From the NCBI GenBank assembly GCA_002342805.1, contig DDQW01000074.1, positions 30,035-94,034 of the forward strand: 64,000 nucleotides of DNA. The letters are read 5' to 3'. A model generated the notes under the pieces. That model was not told where the DNA came from, searched no databases, and saw only the letters and a list, made by a program, of their open reading frames with translations. The position numbers and the translations under genes are program-made. This document shows positions 28,694 to 37,346 of this stretch, in pieces (position 1 is the stretch's first letter; each line of letters starts with the position of its first letter). This DNA is from Clostridiales bacterium UBA2432 (GTDB taxonomy: Bacteria; Bacillota; Clostridia; Lachnospirales; Vallitaleaceae).

Positions 28694-29771
28694 AAAAGTT
28701 GTCGTAGGTATGTCAGGAGGCGTTGACTCATCTGTAGCAGCCTACTTATTGAAGGAACAAGGATACGAAGTTATTGGTGTGACCATGCAGATATGGCAAG
28801 ATGATGAGCGTTCGTTAATGGAAGAAAACGGTGGTTGTTGTGGTTTATCTGCCGTTGATGATGCAAGGCGTGTCGCCAATGTTCTTGATATCCCATATTA
28901 TGTAATGAATTTCAAAGAAGATTTTAAACGTGATGTTATCGATTACTTTGTCAAAGAGTATAAAGAGGGACGGACACCCAATCCATGTATTGCCTGCAAT
29001 CGTTATGTGAAATGGGAATCTTTGTTGCAACGGAGTTTAGCCATAGGTGCAGACTATATTGCAACCGGTCATTATGCAAAAGTCGTTCAATTAGATAACG
29101 GTCGATATACACTTAAAATGTCCAAAACATCTCGAAAAGATCAAACTTACGCACTATATAATTTGACTCAAGATCAACTGTCTCGAACATTAATGCCGGT
29201 AGGTGATTATACAAAAGATGAAATCCGTGAAATCGCAGAAAATATTAGTGTACGCATGGCAAATAAACCGGACAGTCAAGAAATATGTTTTGTACCGGAT
29301 AATGATTATGCTAAATTTATCGAAGATTATTCAGGAGATACCTTTGAACAGGGGAATTTTGTGGATACGAGAGGGCAAATTATTGGAAGGCACAAGGGGA
29401 TTGTGCACTATACAATAGGACAGCGTAAAGGGTTGGGTTTGAACCTAGGCCGTCCCGGCTTTGTTGTGGATATTAATCCGGAGACAAAAGAAGTCATGAT
29501 TGGGACAGATGCAGATGTCTTTTCAAGTGGATGTATTGCAATCGATATCAATTTAATGGCAATAGATTCTATTAATGGAGAACAGGAATTTACGGCTAAG
29601 ATTCGATATTCTCACAAGCCTGCAAAATGTAAGGTGCGACTCCGTGATGATGAAAAACTTGAATGTATATTTGAAGAAAAACAACGTGCCATCACACCGG
29701 GTCAAGCCATCGTTTTATATGACGGAGAACTTGTTGTAGGCGGAGGCACGATTATTAAACGTATATTATAA
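28680..29771 (+). CDS. mnmA: tRNA-specific 2-thiouridylase
   Basis: MnmA makes s2U34 in tRNA Glu, Gln and Lys using persulfide sulfur from the desulfurase. The P-loop is VVGMSGGVDSSVAAYLL. The catalytic Cys lies in RTPNPCIACNRYVKW and the second in SQEICFVPDNDY. The 363-residue length is normal. ATG at 28680 lies inside the iscU end, with GAAGAGGAAG as a ribosome site. The 3' end overlaps the convergent PHP phosphatase by 6 bases. Confidence 0.95.
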   Translation: MNLNKKVVVGMSGGVDSSVAAYLLKEQGYEVIGVTMQIWQDDERSLMEENGGCCGLSAVDDARRVANVLDIPYYVMNFKEDFKRDVIDYFVKEYKEGRTPNPCIACNRYVKWESLLQRSLAIGADYIATGHYAKVVQLDNGRYTLKMSKTSRKDQTYALYNLTQDQLSRTLMPVGDYTKDEIREIAENISVRMANKPDSQEICFVPDNDYAKFIEDYSGDTFEQGNFVDTRGQIIGRHKGIVHYTIGQRKGLGLNLGRPGFVVDINPETKEVMIGTDADVFSSGCIAIDINLMAIDSINGEQEFTAKIRYSHKPAKCKVRLRDDEKLECIFEEKQRAITPGQAIVLYDGELVVGGGTIIKRIL

Positions 29772-30566
29772 ATGATGAAAGTAGGGTTTTCTCTTTACAA
29801 ATGTTGTGAAGTATGAAAATCCTGCTTTTTTTAAGAGTTCTTTTGCTTGGTCAAAATGACGCGTTATATCCTTGGCAGTATGAGCGTCGGATCCAAGGGT
29901 AATGATTTCGCCGCCGAGTTCTTTATATCTTGCCAGAATTTCATAGGAGGGATGGGGCTGTCCGAGTCCATATCGAATCCCCGATGTGTTGATTTCTATT
30001 CCTTTTCCTTTTGCAATGATGGTCTTTAATATGGCATCCAAGAGGTCTATAAAATCCGGGTAATAGATTTTTTTGTCCTTAAAATTCCCATAACGAATAA
30101 CATAGTCTAAATGAGAGAAAACATCGAAGTCAGAATAATGCGTGACATTATTTAGCATATCTTCAAAGTAGTCAAAGTATCCTTGATATTGGGAACGCGT
30201 TTGAAAGTATGATGGGTCAAAAGGATCAGCTCCCTTTGCTAAATGATTGGAAGCAAGTATAAAGTCAAATGGATATGAGGATGCAATTTGACTTAACTGA
30301 GGGTACAAATGGCCTTGTATACCAAGTTCAATCCCAAAGAGAATTTGAATTTGATTGGAATAAATCGCTTTATATTTCATGAGTTCTTCATAATATCGAT
30401 CGATATCTAGGGTGAAATCAATACCAATATCCGGAAAATCAAGATCATGATGCTCAGTAAAACAAAGCCTATCCACTTTTTTTGCAATGGCGCCTTCAAT
30501 CATTTCTTGCATAGGGACATTGCAGTCCCCACTATAATCACTATGTAAATGGTAATCAGCTAACAT
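29766..30566 (-). CDS. PHP-family phosphatase, histidinol-phosphatase-like (HisJ/HisK)
   Basis: PHP phosphoesterases of this type dephosphorylate histidinol phosphate in Gram-positives. The 266-residue protein has the metal-binding motifs YHLHSDYSGDC, CFTEHHDLDFPD, GIELGIQ, ILASNHLAK, FSHLDYVIRYG and LGSDAHTAKDI. No other his gene is nearby, so the substrate is not established. Its 3' end is convergent with mnmA, and a terminator for mnmA lies within its coding sequence. Confidence 0.85.
   Translation of the reverse strand: MLADYHLHSDYSGDCNVPMQEMIEGAIAKKVDRLCFTEHHDLDFPDIGIDFTLDIDRYYEELMKYKAIYSNQIQILFGIELGIQGHLYPQLSQIASSYPFDFILASNHLAKGADPFDPSYFQTRSQYQGYFDYFEDMLNNVTHYSDFDVFSHLDYVIRYGNFKDKKIYYPDFIDLLDAILKTIIAKGKGIEINTSGIRYGLGQPHPSYEILARYKELGGEIITLGSDAHTAKDITRHFDQAKELLKKAGFSYFTTFVKRKPYFHHL
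29779..29833 (+). terminator. Terminator of the isc-mnmA operon inside the convergent PHP gene
   Basis: AAAGTAGGGTTTT (29779-29791) pairs with AAAATCCTGCTTT (29817-29829) through 13 bp with two G-T wobbles. The loop is 25 bases and seven or more T follow. It begins 8 bases after the mnmA stop and lies wholly in the 3' coding part of the minus-strand gene. Confidence 0.6.
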
Positions 30567-30691
30567 GTTTTTTGTGCCCCTTTCTATATTGGATGCTTCT
30601 TATGATGAAAAACAGTTTTTTTTGGTGAATATCAACAGTTTTATGCCCCTAATTCTATCATAATTTACAGAAATTAGAAAGAAAGTATTTC

Positions 30692-30745
30692 TTGAATTCT
30701 TCTTTTATGAATGATAATATAAGAAAGGACAACTTAACTTGTCCT
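30692..30745 (+). promoter_or_regulatory. Promoter and 5' stem-loop ahead of Na/Pi symporter
   Basis: TTGAAT (30692-30697) and TAATAT (30715-30720) have a 17-base spacer. A perfect 7-bp hairpin (AGGACAA, loop CTTAAC, TTGTCCT; 30726-30745) starts about at the expected transcription start. It lacks a T run, so it looks like a transcript 5' end structure rather than a terminator. Confidence 0.5.
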
Positions 30746-30790
30746 AAACACGAAACTAACGTAAAAATAACAAGATAACAGGAGAATGTT

Positions 30791-32464
30791 ATGACGACAG
30801 AAATGCTTCATGATGTATTATTTCAATTATTTTCTTTTTTAGGTGGATTTGGTATGTTTCTATATGGGATGCATATTATGGCTGAAGGTCTTCAAATGTC
30901 TGCCGGTAAGAGAATGAAATCATTACTTGCCATGTTAACATCAAATCGACTGATGGCAGTTGGTTTAGGAGCGCTTGTAACAACGATTGTACAAAGTAGT
31001 TCGGCTACCACAGTTATGATTGTCGGCTTTGTAAATGCAGGACTAATGAACTTAATTCAAGCAACAGGAGTAATCATGGGTGCCAATATCGGTACAACAG
31101 TGACTTCTTGGATTGTATCAAGTTCAGAATGGGCTGCTTTTTTAAAGCCATCAGAAATCGCACCACTTGCAGTAGCAATCGGTGTCGCCTTGATGCTTTT
31201 TGGCAAAAATCAAACAAAGAAACAAATAGGGGAGATCATTGTTGGCTTTGGTTTACTATTCATTGGATTAGAACTAATGAGTGCCGTCATTAAGCCATAT
31301 CGAGATAGTGAGATATTTAAACAAGCATTTATTCTATTAGGTGAAAATCCATTCTTCGGAGTGTTAGCCGGATTTGTAGTTACAGCGATTATTCAAAGTA
31401 GTTCGGCTTCAGTTGGTATTTTGCAAACCTTAGCAATGAATGGCTTGGTTCCATGGGGAGCAGCGGTTTATATTATTCTCGGTCAAAATATCGGTACTTG
31501 TGTTACTGCAATGTTATCGAGTATCGGAGCTAATAGAACGGCGAAGAGAGCTGCAATTGTTCACTTGTTATTTAATCTTATCGGTACTGTCATCTTTGTG
31601 ATTGGTTCCCTGATTTTCTTTAAGTGGATTAACATGACCTTGGCTTCTCAAATAGTAACTGCGACGGATATTTCTATATTCCATACAATTTTTAACGTTT
31701 CAAATACGATTTTACTATTCCCGTTTGCTAAGCTCCTTGTTAAAGTGGCTGAGCGGGTTGTTCCGGGGACTGACATATTGGATGATTCGGACCAGGCGAT
31801 TACATTACGCCATTTAGATGAGCGTATTTTAGAGACCCCAAGTTTTGCGGTTGAGAATTCAATTAAAGAAGTCGTCCGTATGGGTCGTATTGCTAAAGAT
31901 AATCTAATCTTAGCGACAGAAGCACTCATTGAAATGGATATACAAAAAATTGAAAAAGTCAAAATAATAGAAAAAGACGTCAATAAACTAGAACAACTGA
32001 TTACAGGTTATTTAATTAAAATTAATAATACGCATTTAACAGAGCGACAGCAGTTGGTTGTAACCCATCTGTTTAATTCTGTTAATGATATTGAGCGTAT
32101 AGGTGATCATGCGACGAATATTGTAGAACTAGCAGAATACAATGTAGTTAATGAACTTGAGTTTTCTGAGATTGCAGTCAAAGAGCTTATTGAAATGTCG
32201 GACTATACAATAGAAACCGTTGAATATGCCTTGTTGGCTCGTGAGAATAATGATCAAAAGCTTGTAAGTAAAGTTGAAGATCGAGAAGATGAAATCGATG
32301 CTATGGAAGAATCATTACGGGAGTCACATATTCAACGCTTGTCTTCATACGAATGTCAACCCCAATCAAGCGTTGTATTCTTAGATGTTATCAGCAACTA
32401 TGAACGTATATCTGACCATGCGTTGAATTTAGCTTATTATGTTAAAGATGAAGTATTGTTATAA
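30791..32464 (+). CDS. Na/Pi-cotransporter family protein with PhoU-like domain
   Basis: This is a NptA/YjbB-type sodium-phosphate symporter of 557 residues. The membrane half has the duplicated signature: TTIVQSSSATTVMIVGFVNAG near residue 68 and TAIIQSSSASVGILQTLAMNG near residue 200. Each is followed by GANIGT or GQNIGT. The C-terminal about 200 residues are a cytoplasmic PhoU-like helical domain (DIERIGDHATNIVELAEY; NYERISDHALNLAYYV). Phosphate or another anion is the likely substrate. It is followed by a terminator and the glycolytic operon. Confidence 0.9.
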   Translation: MTTEMLHDVLFQLFSFLGGFGMFLYGMHIMAEGLQMSAGKRMKSLLAMLTSNRLMAVGLGALVTTIVQSSSATTVMIVGFVNAGLMNLIQATGVIMGANIGTTVTSWIVSSSEWAAFLKPSEIAPLAVAIGVALMLFGKNQTKKQIGEIIVGFGLLFIGLELMSAVIKPYRDSEIFKQAFILLGENPFFGVLAGFVVTAIIQSSSASVGILQTLAMNGLVPWGAAVYIILGQNIGTCVTAMLSSIGANRTAKRAAIVHLLFNLIGTVIFVIGSLIFFKWINMTLASQIVTATDISIFHTIFNVSNTILLFPFAKLLVKVAERVVPGTDILDDSDQAITLRHLDERILETPSFAVENSIKEVVRMGRIAKDNLILATEALIEMDIQKIEKVKIIEKDVNKLEQLITGYLIKINNTHLTERQQLVVTHLFNSVNDIERIGDHATNIVELAEYNVVNELEFSEIAVKELIEMSDYTIETVEYALLARENNDQKLVSKVEDREDEIDAMEESLRESHIQRLSSYECQPQSSVVFLDVISNYERISDHALNLAYYVKDEVLL

Positions 32465-32470
32465 AATGAC

Positions 32471-32498
32471 TTGAATTTTTGCTGAGAATTGTTATAAT
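32471..32498 (+). promoter_or_regulatory. Sigma-A promoter upstream of cggR
   Basis: TTGAAT (32471-32476) and TATAAT (32493-32498) have a 16-base spacer. The predicted start, about 32504, falls inside the hairpin at 32502, so the promoter overlaps the terminator-like element. Confidence 0.55.
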
Positions 32499-32501
32499 TA
32501 T

Positions 32502-32531
32502 GAGAGAGACGATGAATCTCTCTCTTTTTTT
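32502..32531 (+). terminator. Terminator-like hairpin between nptA-like gene and cggR
   Basis: GAGAGAGA (32502-32509) pairs with TCTCTCTC (32517-32524) around a 7-base loop and is followed by seven T. It may end the symporter transcript. Because a good promoter lies directly upstream, a transcript starting there would begin with this hairpin. Confidence 0.6.
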
Positions 32532-32540
32532 CTAAGTAAA

Positions 32541-32575
32541 GGGACTTAAATTGTTCGCCGGGACTATATTGTCCC
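32541..32575 (+). promoter_or_regulatory. Candidate CggR operator (two tandem half-palindromes)
   Basis: Two direct repeats read GGGAC-N6-TGTTC (from 32541) and GGGAC-N5-TGTCC (from 32560), 19 bases apart. The second is a near-perfect palindrome (GGGAC TATATT GTCCC). The known Bacillus subtilis CggR operator is two tandem CGGGAC-N6-TGTCC repeats about 20 bases apart, so sequence and layout agree well. It lies between the promoter and the cggR ribosome site, as expected for autoregulation. Confidence 0.75.
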
Positions 32576-32589
32576 ACAAGGAGATGTAT

Positions 32590-33630
32590 ATGGTCCGAAA
32601 AGTTGCACTACTTTATAAAATTATTCCCAAAGAAATGGATATTTTAAAACGTCGATATTATATTTTGAAGGCAATATATGCAGTTCAACCTATCGGTCGT
32701 CGTATGATTGCCGCCAAATTAAATATTGGTGAAAAAATTGTGCGTTCAGATATTGATTTTTTTCGCGAAGAAGGGTATGTAAATGTTTCAACTAGTGGTA
32801 TGATATTAACAGAGGCTGGTATTAATCTCTTAGACCAGTTAAAGGAGTTAATGAATGAGCTTGAAGGAATTAAACGCCTACAAGAGGAACTAAAGTCTGT
32901 ATTTCAATGTCAAAATATTATCGTTGTATCCGGAAATGCGGATGATGAATTAGAGGCAATGGGAAATATAGGCCGAAGTGCAGCGAAGCTGTTGCAATCC
33001 TTAATTAGCAATGACTCTATTGTGGCAATTACCGGTGGTAACACAATGAAAAGTGTTGTAAAACATATTCATTCAAAGAATGAACCCTTAGAAGGAATGT
33101 TAGTTGTTCCGGCAAGAGGAAGTTTAGGTAACAATGTTGAAACACAAGCGAACACACTCGTTGAAGAGATGGCTAAAAAAATAGGATGCCAGTACAAGCT
33201 ATTGAATTTGCCGGATAATTTAAGCGAAAAAGCAATTATCAGTGTATCCAAAGACCCAAAGATCAGTCAAATTATTGAATATATTAAAAAAGCGAATATT
33301 ATTGTTTTTGGAATTGGAAATGCAGGAAAGATGGCATATCGACGTGACTTGAATAAAACAGTCATAGATGTATTGACCAAACGTAAAGCTGTTGCGGAAG
33401 CCTTAGGATATTACTTTAATAAGCAAGGACAAATTGTCTATGATTCAAAAACAATTGGATTTCATTTAGATGAACTTAAGAAAAACGTGCATCCTATTGC
33501 TGTTGCAGGCGGTGAGAGTAAGGCGTTAGCAGTTCTTTCAGTACGGCATTTCATTCAAAACGGTAGTATTATTCTTGATGAAGCTTGTGCCAGAAAGATA
33601 TTAGTGTTATCAAAAGAACTAAATTTATAG
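32590..33630 (+). CDS. cggR: Central glycolytic genes regulator CggR (SorC/DeoR family)
   Basis: CggR represses the lower glycolytic operon and is released by fructose-1,6-bisphosphate. The N-terminal helix-turn-helix has IGRRMIAAKLNIGEKIVRSDIDFF. The C-terminal sugar-phosphate-binding domain has VAITGGNTMKSV, VVPARGSLGNNVETQANT and VFGIGNAGKMAYRR. ATG at 32590 is 6 bases after AAGGAG; the ATG at 32584 abuts that site. It directly precedes pgk, 22 bases away, and a CggR-like operator precedes it. The usual gapA between cggR and pgk is absent. Confidence 0.9.
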   Translation: MVRKVALLYKIIPKEMDILKRRYYILKAIYAVQPIGRRMIAAKLNIGEKIVRSDIDFFREEGYVNVSTSGMILTEAGINLLDQLKELMNELEGIKRLQEELKSVFQCQNIIVVSGNADDELEAMGNIGRSAAKLLQSLISNDSIVAITGGNTMKSVVKHIHSKNEPLEGMLVVPARGSLGNNVETQANTLVEEMAKKIGCQYKLLNLPDNLSEKAIISVSKDPKISQIIEYIKKANIIVFGIGNAGKMAYRRDLNKTVIDVLTKRKAVAEALGYYFNKQGQIVYDSKTIGFHLDELKKNVHPIAVAGGESKALAVLSVRHFIQNGSIILDEACARKILVLSKELNL

Positions 33631-33652
33631 ATTAATTATTAGGAGGAAAATT

Positions 33653-34849
33653 ATGTTAAACAAGAAATCAGTAGACGATATCCAGGTAAAAGGAAAGAAA
33701 GTACTTGTGCGATGTGACTTTAATGTGCCTATCAAAGATGGGGTTATAACAGACCTTAATCGTTTGGAAGGCGCATTACCAACGATTAAGAAGCTTGTCA
33801 ATGATGGAGGAAGAGTTATTCTTTGTTCACATATGGGTAAGCCAAAAGGACCTACACCTGACTTATCCTTAGCGCCGGTTGCTAAAAAAATGGCAGAACT
33901 ATTAGGCCAAGAAGTGACCTTTGCAGCGGATGATACAGTTGTCGGTGACAATGCGAAAAAAGCAATTGATGCAATGCAAGATGGTGATATTGTACTATTA
34001 GAAAATACTCGATTTAGAGCTGAAGAAACAAAAAATGGAGAAGCATTTAGCAAAGATTTAGCTTCCTTAGCAGATATTTTTGTTAACGACGCATTTGGTG
34101 CTGCTCACCGTGCTCATTGTTCTAATGTAGGTGTCACAGAATTTGTTGACACTTGTGTGGTTGGATATTTAATGCAAAAAGAAATTGATTTCTTAGGTAA
34201 TGCAGTAGCCAATCCAAAACGCCCCTTTGTTGCGATTTTAGGTGGTGCAAAAGTTTCAGATAAAATTAATGTCATTAATAATTTACTGGATAAAGTAGAT
34301 ACATTAATTATCGGTGGCGGAATGGCATATACATTCTTAAAAGCACAAGGATTTTCAATTGGTAAATCACTTCTAGAAGAAGATAAAATGGACTACGCAC
34401 TTGAAATGGTTGAAAAGGCGAAAGAAAAGGGTGTTAACTTATTATTACCTACAGATCATATTGTCTCAACTGAATTTAATAATGATGCACCTTTTAAAGA
34501 AGTTGAAGATGCAGGCGAAGGAATTACAGGCGACTATATGGGACTTGACATTGGCTCAAAAACGATTGAAAAATATTCAGCAGCAATTAAAGATGCAAAA
34601 ACAATCGTATGGAATGGCCCCATGGGTGTATTTGAAATGGAAAACTTTGCTAAAGGGACAAAAGCAATTGCTCAAGCCCTTGCAGAAGCTGATGCAACAA
34701 CTATTATCGGTGGTGGTGATTCAGCAGCAGCAGTTAACATCTTGGGATTTGGAGATAAGATGACACATATTTCAACAGGTGGTGGTGCTTCTTTAGAATT
34801 CTTAGAAGGTAAAGAATTACTTGGTGTTGTTGCAGCAGACGATAAGTAA
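33653..34849 (+). CDS. pgk: Phosphoglycerate kinase
   Basis: Pgk transfers phosphate from 1,3-bisphosphoglycerate to ADP in glycolysis. The 398-residue protein has VRCDFNVPIKDGVITDLNR near the N-terminus, the substrate loop CSHMGKPKGP, LENTRFRAEE, the hinge and nucleotide domain ILGGAKVSDKI, VWNGPMGVFE, and the C-terminal IGGGDSAAAV with STGGGASLEFLEG. An AGGAGG ribosome site precedes ATG. It is the first enzyme gene of the CggR operon here. Confidence 0.97.
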   Translation: MLNKKSVDDIQVKGKKVLVRCDFNVPIKDGVITDLNRLEGALPTIKKLVNDGGRVILCSHMGKPKGPTPDLSLAPVAKKMAELLGQEVTFAADDTVVGDNAKKAIDAMQDGDIVLLENTRFRAEETKNGEAFSKDLASLADIFVNDAFGAAHRAHCSNVGVTEFVDTCVVGYLMQKEIDFLGNAVANPKRPFVAILGGAKVSDKINVINNLLDKVDTLIIGGGMAYTFLKAQGFSIGKSLLEEDKMDYALEMVEKAKEKGVNLLLPTDHIVSTEFNNDAPFKEVEDAGEGITGDYMGLDIGSKTIEKYSAAIKDAKTIVWNGPMGVFEMENFAKGTKAIAQALAEADATTIIGGGDSAAAVNILGFGDKMTHISTGGGASLEFLEGKELLGVVAADDK

Positions 34850-34889
34850 AAAAAACATATAAACTTAGATTGTGAAAGGACTTATTCCC

Positions 34890-35636
34890 ATGAGAAAAAT
34901 GATTATAGCAGGAAACTGGAAAATGAATAAAACGCCAAAGGAAACGATTGAATTAATTAACGAACTCATTCCTTTAGTGAAAACAGAAGAGGCAGATGTT
35001 GTATTTTGTGTACCTGCAGTTTCCTTAATGTTAGCAACAGAATTAACAAAAGAATCAAATGTTGAAATCGGTGCTCAAAACATGTACTTTGAAGAGAGTG
35101 GGGCATATACGGGAGAAATTGCACCGAATATGTTAACAGAAATCGGAGTTAAGTATGTTGTTCTCGGTCATTCAGAACGACGTGAGTATTTTGCAGAGAC
35201 AAATGAAACGGTAAATAAAAAAGTCTTAAAAGCAATTGAGCATAATCTAGTTCCTATTTTATGCTGTGGTGAATACCTTGAGCAACGCCAACAAGGTGTT
35301 ACTATTGATTTGATTCGTCAGCAAATCAAGGTTGGCTTGAAAGATGTAAAAGCTGAAGATGCAAAGAAGGTTGTTATTGCATATGAACCGATTTGGGCGA
35401 TTGGAACCGGAGTAACAGCAACAAGTGATCAAGCAGAAGAAGTCTGTGCTGCAATTCGAGAACTTTTAGTTGAACTTTACGGACAAGAAGTTGCGGATGA
35501 AGTGCGTATTCAGTATGGCGGATCTGTCAATGCGGAGAATGCAGCAGAATTATTTGCAAAACCAAACATTGACGGTGGTCTTGTCGGTGGAGCAAGCTTA
35601 AAGGCAGATTTTGGAAAGATTGTTAACTACAAATAG
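34890..35636 (+). CDS. tpiA: Triosephosphate isomerase
   Basis: TIM interconverts dihydroxyacetone phosphate and glyceraldehyde-3-phosphate. The 248-residue barrel has Lys in AGNWKMNKTP, His in VLGHSERREYF, Glu in IAYEPIWAIGTG and the phosphate loops GGSVNAENAAE and DGGLVGGASL. ATG at 34890 is 8 bases after GAAAGGA; the in-frame TTG upstream has no good site. It follows pgk by 40 bases in the same operon. Confidence 0.97.
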   Translation: MRKMIIAGNWKMNKTPKETIELINELIPLVKTEEADVVFCVPAVSLMLATELTKESNVEIGAQNMYFEESGAYTGEIAPNMLTEIGVKYVVLGHSERREYFAETNETVNKKVLKAIEHNLVPILCCGEYLEQRQQGVTIDLIRQQIKVGLKDVKAEDAKKVVIAYEPIWAIGTGVTATSDQAEEVCAAIRELLVELYGQEVADEVRIQYGGSVNAENAAELFAKPNIDGGLVGGASLKADFGKIVNYK

Positions 35637-35679
35637 TTTGCTCTATATATTAATTAGCTTATAGAGAAGGAGCAAAGAT

Positions 35680-37224
35680 ATGAATAAAAAAACAACAGTT
35701 TTAATGATCCTTGATGGATATGGAATTAATGATCATGTAGAAGGTAATGCAGTTATTAAGGCGAATACGCCAAATATTGACAAGATGAAAGAGGCATATC
35801 CTTATGTAAAGGGATTTGCATCCGGAATGGATGTGGGGTTACCTGATGGTCAAATGGGTAACTCAGAAGTCGGTCACTTAAACATTGGAGCAGGACGAAT
35901 TGTATATCAAGAATTGACACGTATTTCTAAGGCAATAGTAGATGGCGATTTCTTTGAGAACGAAGCGCTTCTTAAAGCTATTGAGAATGCAAAAACCCAT
36001 AATAGTTCCTTGCATTTGTGGGGACTGCTTTCGGATGGTGGTGTGCACAGTCATAATTCCCACTTATATGCATTGCTAAAGTTGGCTAAACAAGAGGAGT
36101 TTGAGAATGTTTATGTACACTGTATGTTGGATGGGCGTGATACACCACCAACTGGCGGTCGTGAATATGTCGCTGAACTTGAATCTAAGATGAAAGAAAT
36201 CGGTGTAGGAAAAATAGCTACAGTTATGGGCCGATATTATGCAATGGACCGAGATAATCGTTGGGAACGAACCAAGTTGGCCTATGATGCAATAGCAAAT
36301 GGTATCGGTGAAGAAGCGACAGATGCCGTTCAATGTGTTGTGGATAGCTATGCCAACAATGTAAATGACGAATTTGTCCTACCAACAGTGATTACTGAAG
36401 ATGGGCAACCGATTGCAACGGTAAATGAGAACGACAGTGTTATTTTCTTTAACTTTAGACCGGATCGCGCACGTCAGATTACACGTCCTTTTTGCGAAGA
36501 AGACTTTTCAGAATTTGAACGTCAGAAAGGCTTTATGCGATTAACCTATGTATGCTTTACCAATTATGACATTACCATTCCAAATAAGTTAGTTGCGTAC
36601 GGTAAAGTTTCCTTGGAAGGAACACTTGGAGAATATTTATCAAGCCTTGGTAAAACACAGTTACGTCTTGCCGAGACTGAGAAATATGCCCATGTCACTT
36701 TTTTCTTTAACGGTGGTGTTGAAGAACCTAATGAGGGTGAAGAACGTATTCTGGTTCCATCTCCTAAAGTGGCAACTTATGACTTGCAACCGGAAATGAG
36801 TGCGGCCCAAGTCAGTGAAAATTTGGTGAATGCCATTGATTCAGGAAAATATGATTTGATTGTTATCAATTTTGCAAATCCGGATATGGTGGGACACACC
36901 GGTGTTGAATCGGCTGTAATTAAAGCTGTAGAAACGGTTGATAGTTGTGTTGGAGATGCCGTTGATGCAATATGTCGAAATAACGGAACTATGTTTGTAT
37001 GTGCAGACCATGGGAATGCAGAACAATTGCTTGATTACACAACTCATGAAACATTTACAGCGCATACGACGAATCCGGTACCTTTTATCCTTGTAAATGC
37101 AGGAGAAGGTGTTTCCTTAAGAGAAGGTGGTAAGCTTGCGGATATAGCGCCGACCTTATTGGATATTATGAACATAGAAAAACCAAAAGAAATGACAGGT
37201 GAAAGCTTACTCGTTAAAGCGTAA
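35680..37224 (+). CDS. gpmI: 2,3-bisphosphoglycerate-independent phosphoglycerate mutase
   Basis: This Mn-dependent enzyme interconverts 3- and 2-phosphoglycerate. The 514-residue protein has the phosphorylated Ser in QMGNSEVGHLNIGAGR (about residue 62), the insertion domain with CMLDGRDTPPTGG, and the alkaline-phosphatase-like metal sites NFANPDMVGHTG, CADHGNAEQL and HTTNPVPFI. It follows tpiA by 43 bases. A strong terminator ends this part of the operon. Confidence 0.97.
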   Translation: MNKKTTVLMILDGYGINDHVEGNAVIKANTPNIDKMKEAYPYVKGFASGMDVGLPDGQMGNSEVGHLNIGAGRIVYQELTRISKAIVDGDFFENEALLKAIENAKTHNSSLHLWGLLSDGGVHSHNSHLYALLKLAKQEEFENVYVHCMLDGRDTPPTGGREYVAELESKMKEIGVGKIATVMGRYYAMDRDNRWERTKLAYDAIANGIGEEATDAVQCVVDSYANNVNDEFVLPTVITEDGQPIATVNENDSVIFFNFRPDRARQITRPFCEEDFSEFERQKGFMRLTYVCFTNYDITIPNKLVAYGKVSLEGTLGEYLSSLGKTQLRLAETEKYAHVTFFFNGGVEEPNEGEERILVPSPKVATYDLQPEMSAAQVSENLVNAIDSGKYDLIVINFANPDMVGHTGVESAVIKAVETVDSCVGDAVDAICRNNGTMFVCADHGNAEQLLDYTTHETFTAHTTNPVPFILVNAGEGVSLREGGKLADIAPTLLDIMNIEKPKEMTGESLLVKA

Positions 37225-37260
37225 ACCAATATTGACAATATAAACAAGTCATACTACAAT

Positions 37261-37309
37261 AATAAGGATACTCAAGGTAAGTGAGTATCCTTATTATTGT
37301 GTTGTTTTT
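37261..37309 (+). terminator. Intrinsic terminator after gpmI
   Basis: AATAAGGATACTCA (37261-37274) and TGAGTATCCTTATT (37282-37295) make a perfect 14-bp stem with a 7-base loop, followed by a T-rich run (GTGTTGTTTTT). It divides the CggR operon from the algI-like gene. Confidence 0.8.
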
Positions 37310-37346
37310 ATGAGAATGATATAAAATCTTGACGCTTGGAGTAACT

